Source of the DNA: Paracyclopina nana
Lineage: Eukaryota > Arthropoda > Copepoda > Cyclopoida > Cyclopettidae
NCBI GenBank assembly: GCA_019096065.1
Contig: JAGUCH010000005.1
Span: forward strand, 1,612,001 to 1,676,000
Length of the DNA: 64,000 nt
Reading direction: 5' to 3'
Under the pieces are notes generated by a model. The model did no database searches and was not told the origin of the DNA. It saw only the letters and a list, made by a program, of their open reading frames with translations. The translations under genes and the position numbers were made by a program. Below, one piece after another: positions 47,501 through 58,368 of this stretch. How positions within the stretch are numbered: position 1 is the stretch's first letter; the number at the start of each line of letters is the position of its first letter.

Positions 47501-47760
47501 TTTCCTCAAGTGGCTGTTTTGAGTCAATTTTGGTGATTTTCGTTGCAGCCCATTACCTGGTCAGGAGAACTTGCATCACTGAAATCCAAATCAACCACTT
47601 CATGGTAGACGAAGTCTGCATGTCAGAAAGCAACCGTAGAGGATTCCTATGTTTTTGTAACGACTCCTTGTGTAATGGTGCCACATTACACCACTCAACT
47701 TCCAACATAATTGCCATCACCACCATTCTACTGCTCTGGTCAAAACGGAACTTATTATAA
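44574..47760 (+). CDS. Ly6/uPAR-type GPI-anchored protein with two alternative last exons
   Basis: Exon 1 (44574-44694) encodes a signal peptide with a hydrophobic core (CLVIVLFCFGYV). Exon 2 (45578-45715) opens the three-finger fold with CFEC, a Cys before ADPFN, and CEGCC. Two last exons follow, both entered in phase 1. The first, 46935-47152, encodes RGC, HVC, MCFC and ECN then a Leu-rich GPI-type tail, giving 158 residues. The second, 47549-47760, encodes RTC, EVC, LCFC and LCN then a hydrophobic tail, giving 156 residues. Each last exon has its own stop and completes the Cys pattern, so they are best read as mutually exclusive ends. AATAAA lies at 47829. Layout and phases equal the minus-strand paralogue at 32.1-34.6 kb, and even the exon 1 donor (TGCATGT|GTAAGT) is the same. 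A MITE and a dispersed repeat lie in its introns. Confidence 0.85.
45124..45520 (-). repeat. ~397-bp dispersed repeat, copy 2, in Ly6 intron 1
   Basis: This is an inverted copy of 36679-37075, with high similarity over its full length and ends ATTCATGTA and TACATGAACA. It ends 57 bp before the acceptor of Ly6 exon 2. Confidence 0.65.
46141..46546 (-). mobile_element. AGGGC-ended MITE, copy 2 (406 bp), in Ly6 intron 2
   Basis: It begins AGGGCGATCCCATATT and ends GGGAACGCCCT, flanked by ATA on both sides (46138-46140, 46547-46549). It is inverted relative to copies 1 and 3. It lies between Ly6 exon 2 and the first alternative last exon. Confidence 0.85.
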
Positions 47761-47828
47761 CAAATTGCACTACACTATCCTAGGTGACAGAAAAAAATAA
47801 TATCATTGATGCATTTAAACATAGCTTG

Positions 47829-47834
47829 AATAAA
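47829..47834 (+). terminator. Poly(A) signal of the plus-strand Ly6 gene
   Basis: AATAAA lies 69 bp after the second alternative stop codon. No equally placed signal was noticed right after the first alternative stop. Confidence 0.4.
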
Positions 47835-50800
47835 CCGAACCAAAAATGTCGTCAAATCTAAAAACTCTAATATAAAGAGTGGCGGACTCAAGAAACAGCT
47901 GAAAATTACGTGCACGCGCAATATCAAGGATGGAGCTTTTCAAAGACTTTTTTGAGGCAATTTTGGTACAAAGTTGAGTTTAAACGTGGCCGAAATTCTT
48001 TTATAAAACAAATAAGACCTCATAGAATATTCCTTAAAGAATGCCAAAAATAAACCTGAAATACTTCTTAGTTAAAGAAGCGTTTGTAAAGAACTCAAAT
48101 TCCTCTTTTAGCAAATGAGATTGTGCTTTTACCGATCCGTCTGTTTTGCTTATTGCTTCTTGGGTGTTTTTAAATTAGCAGGTTTTAAGTGCAACTGCAC
48201 TAACTGCGACTCACGTCTATTAAGCGAAGATGCTGAGTGAAAAAGCTCCAATGGTTTTTGCAAAAAAATCCGCCCCTCTTGTTACAAGAGTGTTTAGCCG
48301 AATCCGCATTAGGAAGCAGCTTCTTTTATAGGAACTTTAGGTTAGAGTTATCACGCAACCTTTTTAAGGGAATATCTTAGCTGTGCTTTTTTATGTCAAG
48401 TGAGCATATATTTATTTAGCCTTTCCCCTGGGATTGCGCAGATTTATTTTCGCCGCGGCTAATCTTTTTATCTGAGCAACAATTGCAACATCACAAAGAG
48501 TATAATGAGATGAGCGCCAAATTCCTTTGGGACATAACTCAAAGGGAAAACATCTATTCACAAGTGCTGCTTTTTTCTACAAAATGTAGCTTGCAACGGA
48601 ATTTTCACATAACTATGTACATAGTGCATATGTTTATTTTTATTCAAAAGTATATTTATTAAACTAAATAATTTAACATTTTCTTATGCATTCTCATGAT
48701 ATAAAGTAGAAATTATGTGAAAATACTAACATTGGAAATGGAACTGATTTCAAATGATTTTGCTCGAATTGACCCTTTTTTGGCGGAAAATCGGTTTTCC
48801 CATGAAATGCGATCTGTTGCTTTGCGCCAGTTCTGTCAGAAAATAAAGCTCTGTGGAATCAATAACCATTGAAGTTGTTTATGGGAATTTCGGGTTGTTT
48901 TTGAACTTTTGGCAGTAAACAAAATCTTGGAAGTTGTAACCGATTTTTTTTACCTGAGTTGCAGTAGGCCAATATAATGCTACAACTGGCCAAACAAGAG
49001 CATTGGACTAGAAATGGCGAAAATACCAGCTACTGCGGTGGTGCAAAAAATGGCACAGAAATCGCGTGATGAGGCGGGCTTCTATACTCATGACTTATTA
49101 GACAGGAAGGGAAGCTCAAGAAGAGTTGATGCACATGTCAGAGGAAAAAATAAAACACAATCAAAAAACCCTCCTCTCCTCATCCGACACTGCAAACAAT
49201 TTCTCAGATTGATACATCTAATTTTTAAGTTTTCCCAACTGAGCGAAAAATGATGAAAGTCGCTTTTCATCATATTTTAGCTTTGCATGGTATATGTTTT
49301 TGGATGAGTTGCTTCTTATGCTAAAAATACATTTTAATTTGATAGTTATTTAGATTTATATTTTAAGAATATTTTGTAAAAAGTAAACGCGGCGCATCAG
49401 TAAATTATTATTGGCCTTGAAAAAACTAGCTCAATGGAAAGCAAATCAAAAACTATTTTTTTTTTAGATAAAAATTTCCTTTTTCTTTGGGTGAACTTTA
49501 CAGTTAAAAAATGCTTTTAAAAGCTCATGAATGATTGATCAAACCCCAAAAGTAAATCATAAAACGCAACCAATTTGATATTTTGGCATGCAGGACCATC
49601 AACATTTGGCTAAAAATATGAACATACAGCTGATCAATGCGGTATTCGCCTATAAAGGAATTTTTTCCTTCCGTTTAATAGCTTCCGATAACTTCAATTG
49701 TCACATCTTTTGGTCATATGAGGTTGAAGTGTTTTGATCAATCAGAAGTACGAAAACTTTAGCATTGCATTTAAGGATTCAGTTAGATTTTAAGGAATAG
49801 AGGCATAGGTGAACACCCTACCAGAGTTCTCCCAATTATCTTTAAACTGCACTTTGGAAAAATGGAAGACGTCGATTGATGCATTTTTTTGGAAAATGTG
49901 CATGTACTTACTCGTTTACCAATCAGTGGTTTGCAAACTCGATCAGTAATAATAATAAGCAAGAAAATGAATCATTTTTTGCTAAGCAATCTGCTGCAAA
50001 GTCGCTACAATAATAAAAGTGAATATTGGACAATTTTTAAGCTTGTGACCACCACATCGGCTCATTATTGTCTTTGAAAGTAGCATGGTTACTCTTCTTA
50101 TAGGTTCTTGTTTACTGACCAGGTTGCGATGCGCTGCCAGTAAATAAGAAGACGCTGAAGATATTGAGCCAAAAACTATTTTGAGCTATGTCACAGAAAT
50201 ATGTCCAAATTTGAAAAACAGCTACAATCGAAAGATGTTTCACATGATTCAACATTTTTTTTCGGAGAAATTCGAGAAATTATTTTATTCTGTGAAATTC
50301 TATTCCATTGAAAGTGCCTAAAAACAGCTGTCTAATTTCAAATCGCTTCATAATTTTAGACCTATAAGTATTTTGGCTTACAATGCAAATTACGGCCTAC
50401 TCAAAATTATACTAATCAAAAAAGGCAAAATTTATCATGATTTTTTACATGCAAGGCAAGAGGAAAAATCTTTGGAAATCACATATCCAAAAAAAACCCC
50501 TAAACTATCTTTGTGCTGAAGTTGTGCGAAACAAAAGACGTGATTATAATTCAAACAAAGCTAGAGCTGTCTTCGCAGATACTTTTGATTGGATGCGCAC
50601 TTTCCTGATGATATGATGAGACCCAAGCCAAGTGAAGGTTTGCAGTGTGCACGATCGCGTTTTTTAAAGGCTCTGAGCTCAATTATTGCGGCAGGAACGG
50701 GAATGGAAATCTCGCATGTAGTATGCGTGAATAAATGCACTCTATTCTCATTTGATGCAAAAAAGTCTCCTCCTAGCTCTTTTTGTAAAGTAATTTCAGC

Positions 50801-50880
50801 CCCAGCCTACATTGCATTTCCAAGAATCACTCGCAAGAATTATACATAGAAGGTACAGAGTCGGAAATCTCTTGTTCAAA
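47835..50880. other. 3-kb spacer without supported genes
   Basis: AT-rich. The longest frames (about 60-86 codons) lack domains and splice context. No repeat ends were found. Confidence 0.4.
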
Positions 50881-50885
50881 ATTAA

Positions 50886-50891
50886 TTTATT
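50886..50891 (-). terminator. Poly(A) signal of the CtBP-motif regulator gene
   Basis: AATAAA on the minus strand lies 268 bp after the stop codon at 51159. It is the first good signal downstream. Confidence 0.45.
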
Positions 50892-51158
50892 GTTCACTTT
50901 GGGGAAGCATTTTAAATGGCATGCTATGTTTATATAATACAGAAAAATAAGGCATCATCAGTTAACATATTGTACACTTACAATTAAAAAAAAAGAAAAA
51001 AACAAATATCACATTTCATGCATAAAATAAACAGCAGCAGAATGGAAAAATTATGATAGAGGGGAAAAATTCTATTTAGGAACACAACTTCCATGATATT
51101 TCATCATATACAAAAAACAGTGGGCAGTTCTTTTTTGTACTCAAAATACTTGATCGAC

Positions 51159-52786
51159 TTAGAATCTACTTATGGCCTTGTTGGCCTTTGATTTCTGCTT
51201 GGCGCCCAAATTGTAAAAGTTCTCCCCGAGCAGTTCTTTGAGCTTGAGCCTCTCTTCGATCTTTTTCCTAAGTATGGCCAAAGTGCGCGGGCTCGCTCCG
51301 GGGCCAGACTTGACGTAGCGGCCGGTGAGCGCTCTAGGCGCGCGCCGGCGCGGCTCGTCGCTTCCGCTCAGCGGAGAGCTTAAAAAGTGGTGCGGGCTGG
51401 CAGCTGATTCGTATTTTGGCGAGGGCGGGCTGTTGGGCGTGGCGGGCAGCAATCTGGGCGAAGGGCTGAAGGAAGAAGCGAGCGACTTCGGGGTATGGAA
51501 AAGCGGGCTCGCGGGCGTTTCTTGCTTGATCTGAAAAAAAGCATAAAAGAGAAACGTAAATAACAATGCACTTATTTCGATTTCTCGATTTTTTTCCATG
51601 TGGGAACAAAGTGTCAGATATAGATTTCTCAATATTTTCGCATTGCCTTGCACAAATAGAGGTAGAAAGTGACGACCAAAAGCATAGTAATAAAAAAAAT
51701 GCGGTCTACCTTTTTTCCAGTTGTCAATTGTTGCAGCAATTTCTGCTGCTGACTCTGAAGGCCCTGGATCATCTGCGCGTAATACCCGTAATACAGCAAG
51801 GGGTTGCTGCCGCCGGTGCCGGCGGACGGTGGCGGAAACAAGCCGGGGAACAGGTTAGTGCCGGTGGCGGCGGCGGCAGCTGCTGCAGTTTGGTTCATGA
51901 GTGCAGCTTGGGCCAAATGTAGCTGCAAAAGCTGCTGTTGATTTTTCAAAACATTCGAGTCGGACGAGTTGTCATTCTCCTCTTCTTCTTCCTCTTCAGA
52001 TTTCTCCTCATTCCTGTCAACTTCTTTGTCTACGGCCAAAAGTTCCGAATTTGGCCGCAGCGAAAGAGTTATGGACTTCTTCCGTCGATTTTTCGCTTTT
52101 GTAGGTGGCGCTAGTGTACTGGCCACTTCCTCTTGTTTAGTGGCATTGTGCTCCTCCAAAGCCGGCTCATTGACGGAAAACTTCTTGCTCAGCAGCTCGT
52201 CCAATCTCCGCTTTTTCACCTCTTTGTTGGAGGTGGGCGTGGCCGTCCCGCCCGAAGAGCTGGAATTGCTCTCGGTAGGCGAGGAAGGGTGTTGAAAGTG
52301 AAAGCCATCCGCGGCTGTCTTCTTCAGCTTTTCTGACACCATGGCAGACAAATCGAGCTGGAGCTCGGGCCACGCCCTTTTCCGGGGCACGATGGGCTTT
52401 GCGGGCGTGGCCAGGTGCTCCTCCTCGTGCTCGTCCTTGATTTGCTGCTGCTGAGCCCTCACAAACTCCGCCAGTCTCCGCGCGTTCAAAATGGACTCCA
52501 CCATCGTTGTGGTTGGGGGCGTGATCGAGCACATGAAGGAAGGGGGCGTGGTCGTCGTGAAAATGGGCAGGGCCGCGCCGCCCCCATTTGCGCTCAAGTC
52601 CATGGGATGCTCCGTCTCGGGCTCCTCCGAGGTGGGCGGGGACTCTGAGCGATTTCCGTCACTGCCTAAATGTTGGGCCACTCCCACCACTGCCACGCCC
52701 ACAGTGGAGTTTGCGTGGTGATCTGTCGTGGCTGAGAACTGAACTGAGTTCATTTCTGAGGTGGCTGAAGATGCGGTCGCGACCAT
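51159..52786 (-). CDS. Nuclear regulator with CtBP-binding motif and conserved basic C-terminal helix (482 aa)
   Basis: Two exons, 52786-51710 and 51530-51159, join in phase 0 across a 179-bp intron. The family is not recognised with confidence. PMDLS at residues 61-65 matches the PxDLS motif that recruits the CtBP corepressor. Two SUMO-type sites (IKDE at K117, IKQE at K361), basic nuclear-localisation patches (KKRRLDE, NRRKK), an acidic run (EEEEEE), polyalanine and polyglutamine stretches fit a transcriptional repressor. Near the end (about 425-462) a segment GRYVKSGPGAS followed by an amphipathic basic helix (LRKKIEERLKLKELLG) looks like the conserved functional module. The start is the first ATG after an in-frame upstream stop. 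No zinc finger, homeodomain or bZIP is visible. It may lack DNA binding of its own or bind through the C-terminal module. Confidence 0.8.
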
Positions 52787-52799
52787 GATGAGTGAACGG

Positions 52800-55065
52800 T
52801 GAATTGCGGGGCGATTTGCCGTTGGAAAGTTTGCGGCTGTTGCGGCTCAAAAAGTTGCAAATCTCCGCCCAGCCGTCTATTGAAGATCCTGGTGTAAAAA
52901 TAGCTCCAACAGGCCCACAGAGGACTGCACTGGCTCCTCCTTCTCCTGGAAGAGACACAATTGCACTACATATTGTTATCGTAGGAAAAAAGAAATATTT
53001 GAATCATGGAAGGCAAATGACGTGTTGTTATCTGCTTATAGCAAACTTCTAAATTTAGCAGCAATATTAATTCTCATTCATTCTAAGGGAGAGATAAAAT
53101 GTTCAGTGTCAGCATTATGACTTTTAAAAGGCCAAGCTGCTGAGGCAAAGTTTTTGCTCGGAAACACATTATTTTGACCGTTTTTAGGCCAAACTTTGGC
53201 TATAATTTGGAAGACGGAGAGGAGCAAAAACTTGATTGTATTTCGGGGTCCCATCCTCTGAAGCAATTATGCCGCGCGCATATCAAAATGTACCTTGCAC
53301 GCAATAACGTTCATGTGTAAATACTACACTCCTTATTGAATTCAAGTCGCATCCAAAAAAGAATACACAAGTGCACTGCTGAAAATCAAACTCATTCAAA
53401 TAAGGCGCGCGCACTGGTCAAATTATGTGACCCGTGCGCCACCACATAAAAAGTAAACAAATGTAAAAATGCTCCTATTTTTTCCCACGTGAGTTATTTT
53501 TGGGTTCACTAACAGAGAAAAACACAGCTTTGCTTTCAAGAGCACTGTACGAATTCCTCGCACTTCTTTGAAATAATATTCCCAACACTGTATGTACCAG
53601 CAGAAAAAGGGCTACTGCAAAAAAGGTAGCCAAGAAATTGTAATAGTAGTAGCATGTCAGTAATGAGCTTCAAATTCAGCTACTGAGATCATGATGAGCA
53701 CAGTGAGGCAAAACAGATCAAAATTGCACGCAAAGTACATTTTTGAAAACTCAAAACAAATAATCACGCCCAGTGTGCTCGCCTTTTTGACAAGCAGAAA
53801 AAATGTGGGGTACTGCACCTTCTCCACCATGAAATGAGTCAAAAAAGGAATTCCGCGAAAAAAAATACACGTGTGTGTGCATGACACATAAAAATAAGGA
53901 TTTGACGACATTTCGTCAAATAAAACAATGATGGTATTGTAAACTGTCATCGAGCATTTGAGCAGCACGCGAAAATTTCTTTTTGCATGTCAAAATAGTA
54001 GCGCTCGAGTGTGTGACTATAATTGGTCAATTTCACTTTTTGTCAATGGGAAAAACTCCTTTTTGTTTACGACGTCTCAATTCAGACGTTAATTGTTTCC
54101 GGGAAACTCAAGTGTGAACCCCTCATCAAGCCATAAAAGGTCTAAAAATAGTCTTTATTGCAAGCTAAGTAAAAATCTTGGCCTAACTGGATCACCAAGA
54201 GCCTTGATGCAAAAAAAGTCCGCCAAACGGTAATTGACGCAGAGGCATGGAAATGCACGCAAATTGCCAATTTTGCCATCGCCATGATGGTAATTTATTT
54301 TGCACACTCTTATTTGCATTTGTGTTCTTTTCGAAGCAAAAATGCGGTTGACAGTTGATCATCGGAAATCAAAGGTTGCAAAAGAGTTTTGATTGGGTTC
54401 AATTCCAAGGAAAAATCCATCGTTTCACAATGAGAAACCGACGCTATTTCAAAATAGCATGTCGACTTTTTTGCACTCCTATCGGAAGAAGAGATCCTTT
54501 TTGACGCAAATACGGCATCCTTGCAAAAAACCCGAGTTGGGCCCCGCTCATCTGCGTGCTTTGCAGCTGCGTTGAAAAACGCGAGTACAAAGGTGCATGA
54601 CCCGGGCCACGTTTGAGCATGACGCATGCGATATTTAGAATTCGAAATTTGTGGCGTGTCACTATGAAATCGAGGTTAACCCACGTGAGGTATATGACAT
54701 TGCCACTCCAAAATTGGGCCGCTAATTTTAGCCGCACTCACCTCCAAAAAAAAGGGTGAAACTCAGGAAGTCTCTGTATAATTATGACCTTAATTCTTAT
54801 TTTATACCCACGAAATCAACAAGCCAACCCGGGAAAACTGAAGGCCAAAATTAGGCTGACACTTAATGCAGCATACTTTTTTAGCTAGGAAAGTGACTTA
54901 CCCAGGCGTTTATGTGAGTGCTTAAATTCGGGCGTTTTTTGCACGGTGGCTGTTGTTGTGAAACTGGTGGCAATAATTTCTTCTTTAGCACTCTCGGCGT
55001 GCAACTGCAATGGAAGTAGTAGACGGCGGCGTTGAACATTCATGCCACCCCCGTCCCATTGTACG
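52800..55065. other. Region upstream of the regulator gene, without supported genes
   Basis: Another frame continues above the start (to 52958) but has no independent support. A GC-rich composite, GTGACCCGTGCGCC followed ~15 bp later by GTAAACAAA, lies at about 53430-53463. A minus-strand intron from the possible first exon at 55.1 kb may cover this stretch. Confidence 0.35.
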
Positions 55066-55068
55066 TAC

Positions 55069-55102
55069 GGAAATCGCAAAGATCTGCTGCAGCAGCAGCC
55101 AT
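55069..55102 (-). CDS. Possible first coding exon (MAAAAADLCDF) ending in a splice donor
   Basis: In a GC-rich island an ATG at 55102 reads MAAAAADLCDF plus one base, then GTACGT, a good donor. It lies 2.3 kb upstream of the regulator gene on the same strand and may be its first exon or belong to an alternative transcript. No acceptor joining it to the main frame at 52.8 kb is convincing. Confidence 0.3.
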
Positions 55103-55325
55103 CTTGTTTAAGCCAGGCGCGGCCGAGCGCGCTTTTTTTCTCCCAAGTCTCCCTCTTGGGGTGGGGACCTAAGGTCAACGCACCCACCCCCATCTTTTGG
55201 CCCCGAGCTAAGCACAATTGAAACGTTTTCCCGCAAGCAACCACTTTACCTGGATCTTCTTGGCACTGCACAAAAACCAGCGTCGTCCTTTTAAACACCA
55301 GCCGGTCTTACTGAGGCTTCTTCTT

Positions 55326-55725
55326 TACAGCGCGCGCGCACGGGTCACTCTGAGTCAGCTGACTTATGTCAACAACGCCACGCACACGCTACAATTGGCT
55401 TGAGCGTTCTAAGATGTTAAGCTTTGTAAATGCTTTTATTTTGAGCGCACGGGTCAGTTCACGTCAGCTGATATGATTGGCAGTTGCGCGCGCACGGGTC
55501 ACTCAAGTCATAGAAAAGATGCCGCGCGTGCGCTATTAATGGATAGCCTTGATTTAGTGTTTTTAGATGTCAGCTGAGAAAATTGAAACTTGTTCCGATT
55601 TTGAGCACACGGGTCACTTCAAGTCAGCTGATTCTGACCGCTATTAAGAATGAAGAATTCGCTTTGATTTAATTTATAACCAACTCTAGCCCAAAAGCCG
55701 AGCGTCAAGTCAGCTGACAGTTGGC
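55326..55725. promoter_or_regulatory. Cluster of repeated GGGTCA-type sites next to E-boxes
   Basis: A module of GCGCACGGGTCAC followed by AAGTCA-like and CAGCTGA words recurs at about 55331, 55444, 55489 and 55603, with a partial copy near 55703. GGGTCA and AAGTCA in the same direction with 3-4 bases between resemble a nuclear-receptor direct repeat. CAGCTG is an E-box. The cluster lies just upstream, on the minus strand, of the possible exon at 55.1 kb. Confidence 0.4.
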
Positions 55726-57870
55726 CTCGTTGAGCTCTAGTTGAACTCAGTTGAATGCACGAAAAAAATCGCGCGCGCCGGTCACAAGCAGGTCAAGGCA
55801 GATTTTTAAGATAGAGCTGAGAAAGCGGATGCAGCTTCATCATTATTACGGCGAAAACAAGTCTGAAACTTCGTATCAACGAAAAATCGCAAAATATGGT
55901 GAAGTTGCTCCTGGAAAAAAATGGTTCACACGCATTCAGTGCATATCATGACACAAAGAGCATCAGTGAAAATAGGTTGATGATTCTTTTACAGAGTCGA
56001 TGTCATTGTGTAAAAGCGTGAAATTCTCCCCCTTTTCAATCACGCTATTTAGATCCGCGCGCCATTTTGACCCCCTTTTTACCAGTTGACCATATCTAAT
56101 GGGATATCAGCTATTTTCGGTCAGACTTGTTATTGTTGCCCAATTTTTGAAGTACCAAAACAACCCACCGAAAAAAAGGATCCCATGAAGTTGGTGGATC
56201 CGTGAGAAAGAGATTTTTTTTTCGTCATCAAAGATCCAGATCATCATGGCAATGTATTAATCCTCTGTTTGCGTTATGCGCAATGAAAAAGTACGCAACA
56301 TAGCCTAAAAAAGGAGAAAAGCCGACCTCAATTGATTTCCCGGAATAAATATGCACATCTTTTTAGCATCTCTTTGAACCTCAATTTTCACTAGGAATTT
56401 TGCGCGCGTAGCCCAAAGGCGTTTCTCTCTCTGGTTTTTTTTGCTATATTTACATGGTTGAATTTGTGGGTCAGAGCTATATAAAGAGGGTTGTTTTTCA
56501 GCTTTGCTGCTTATATCCGCCAAGGAATGCCAAAAATATTGGCGTATTAATCCCCTTGTTTTTCACAACACAACATCAGCCATGTGACTCGAATAAGCCA
56601 AATTAATAATTTGAGGAATTTTACTACGAAAAAAAACTGTTGGATTGGAAGTTATCCTAAAATATGCGGACAGATGATATGATATCAGTAGTGATGTTTA
56701 TGGCTAAAATTCGGTGTTTTGCTTCATTGCCTCTTCTTCTTGCTTCTTCAGCCCTTTTATAGCTTCCTACCATTAATTTGGCAAAAGTTGTTCCACTCCT
56801 AGCTTGTTATTTCCTTTGCTAGCTGCCATGGATCAGTTAATAATTATGCTTGACCAAATTGCTGCCATATCCGTCCATAGAGTTCAACGACTCGGCTTGG
56901 AATAGCCGCGCGCATCAGCTACTGTGAAAGGTTGCGCGAAGTTGCCCTACGCAAGTTGCGCGACATCAAAATGTAAACATTGGCTAAAATTGTAAACAAA
57001 GGCTTGCCACCGACTTTGGCCCCCAAAAAGGGTTGTTTTCTTCAACTGGATCTATTTTTACTGCCATATTGCCAGCTATTGTTTTTGAGTCCAGAGTGCA
57101 TTCACCCCTTGTGTCCAGGATCCAGGCTGCTAAGGGTTTTTGTTATTATTCTTTTGGAAGTGATCACCATCTCTTCTTCACACGGAGGAGAACCCGGCTG
57201 AAAAACCAAACTTCACAGTCCACTGCGAAAAACCTTGGCAAATACTGCTATAAGCGATTTTGACTGGATTTTCGTTTACTGCCAATTCTCCCCAGTGTGC
57301 GTAAAGGTAGAGTCAAAATTTTTCGCCTGAAGCCTAATACCTGTCCAGTCGTCGTACTTGAAAAACAACTTAGTTATGCGAAAATAGCCGAGGAGTCCAC
57401 CCATCCTGTGTTATGGATTATTTTTCGCGAAAATCACCGCATATATCTATAGTCGGCTTTTCTGCCTTCTGATTTCAGCTACTTCTTCCAGCTAAAAATA
57501 CGAGTATCAGATTATAGGCACATTTCGAAACATGCAACGGAAATCATCACATGCAAAGAGATCTATAATTGGCATTGTGATAAAAAGAGCATCGCGTGCT
57601 TTGCATATGAATAACTCTTCTTTTGAGCTTGCGAGCATTTCGTGATAACTACAGCCGCGGAAATCAAATGCTTCAACTAAGGCCATGGCATCAAGCTCAT
57701 TGTGCCTTAAAAGATTTTTCGTTCTTGATCACGACAGTTGACATTCACCCTCGTGCAGGTCACGTGGTTTTCTACGCAGAGCGCTTTGCGAACGCCGCGC
57801 GCCCGCTAGCTTATGCGCGCGCCCATACGTAAACACTCAACGGCCTAGCATGCAGGTCACCATTTCATAC
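55726..57870. other. Spacer without supported genes
   Basis: AT-rich with scattered GCGCGC words. No exon or element with clear ends was found. Confidence 0.35.
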
Positions 57871-58360
57871 TAGTGATGGAACGAGCCGGAAATTTTCAGC
57901 TTGATCAAGCTTCAAGCTTTTAGAAATGTGTTCGAGCGATCCCAAGCTTTTGAAAATTATTATCAAGCTTTTTCAAGCTCGAAATTTCACATTTCAAGCT
58001 TTTTTCAGGTTTTTCTTTTTTAAAGTATTTAGACATGAAAAATGGCGATTAGTCGCCAGATTTGGGAAAATTACCCAAAAAGAGCAAATAAAGACAGAAA
58101 TAGCTTTAACTTTGATTAAGTACTTCATTCCCTCGAGTATGTGCTAATTTTAAAATTTGCCCTTTTTTGTTTTGATAAAAAATGGATAAAGTTTTGAAAT
58201 TTTTTGGTGTCAAGCTTTTTCAAGCTTTGCATTTTTGGGTTCAAGCTTTTTCAAGCTTTTCAAAATTTGGTTCGAGCGATCCCAAGCTTTTTGCTTATGT
58301 AGCTCAAGCTGGGTTTTAGCTTCAAGCTTTCAAGCCAAGCTGAAACTCGTTCCATCACTA
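57871..58360. mobile_element. 490-bp hAT-type MITE with perfect 8-bp duplication
   Basis: The ends TAGTGATGGAACGAG and CTCGTTCCATCACTA are exact inverses. TTTCATAC flanks both sides exactly (57863-57870 and 58361-58368), the 8-bp duplication of hAT elements. The interior is dominated by repeats of CAAGCTT and TTTTTCAAGC, and GTTCGAGCGATCCCAAGC occurs near both ends in the same direction. The perfect duplication suggests a fairly recent insertion. No transposase is present. Confidence 0.9.
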
Positions 58361-58368
58361 TTTCATAC

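Noticed and set aside
52659-52958. Alternative start region in another frame above the regulator gene
   Set aside because: It overlaps the clearly coding 359-codon exon in a different frame and ends early. Splicing from 55.1 kb would enter this frame and not the main one.
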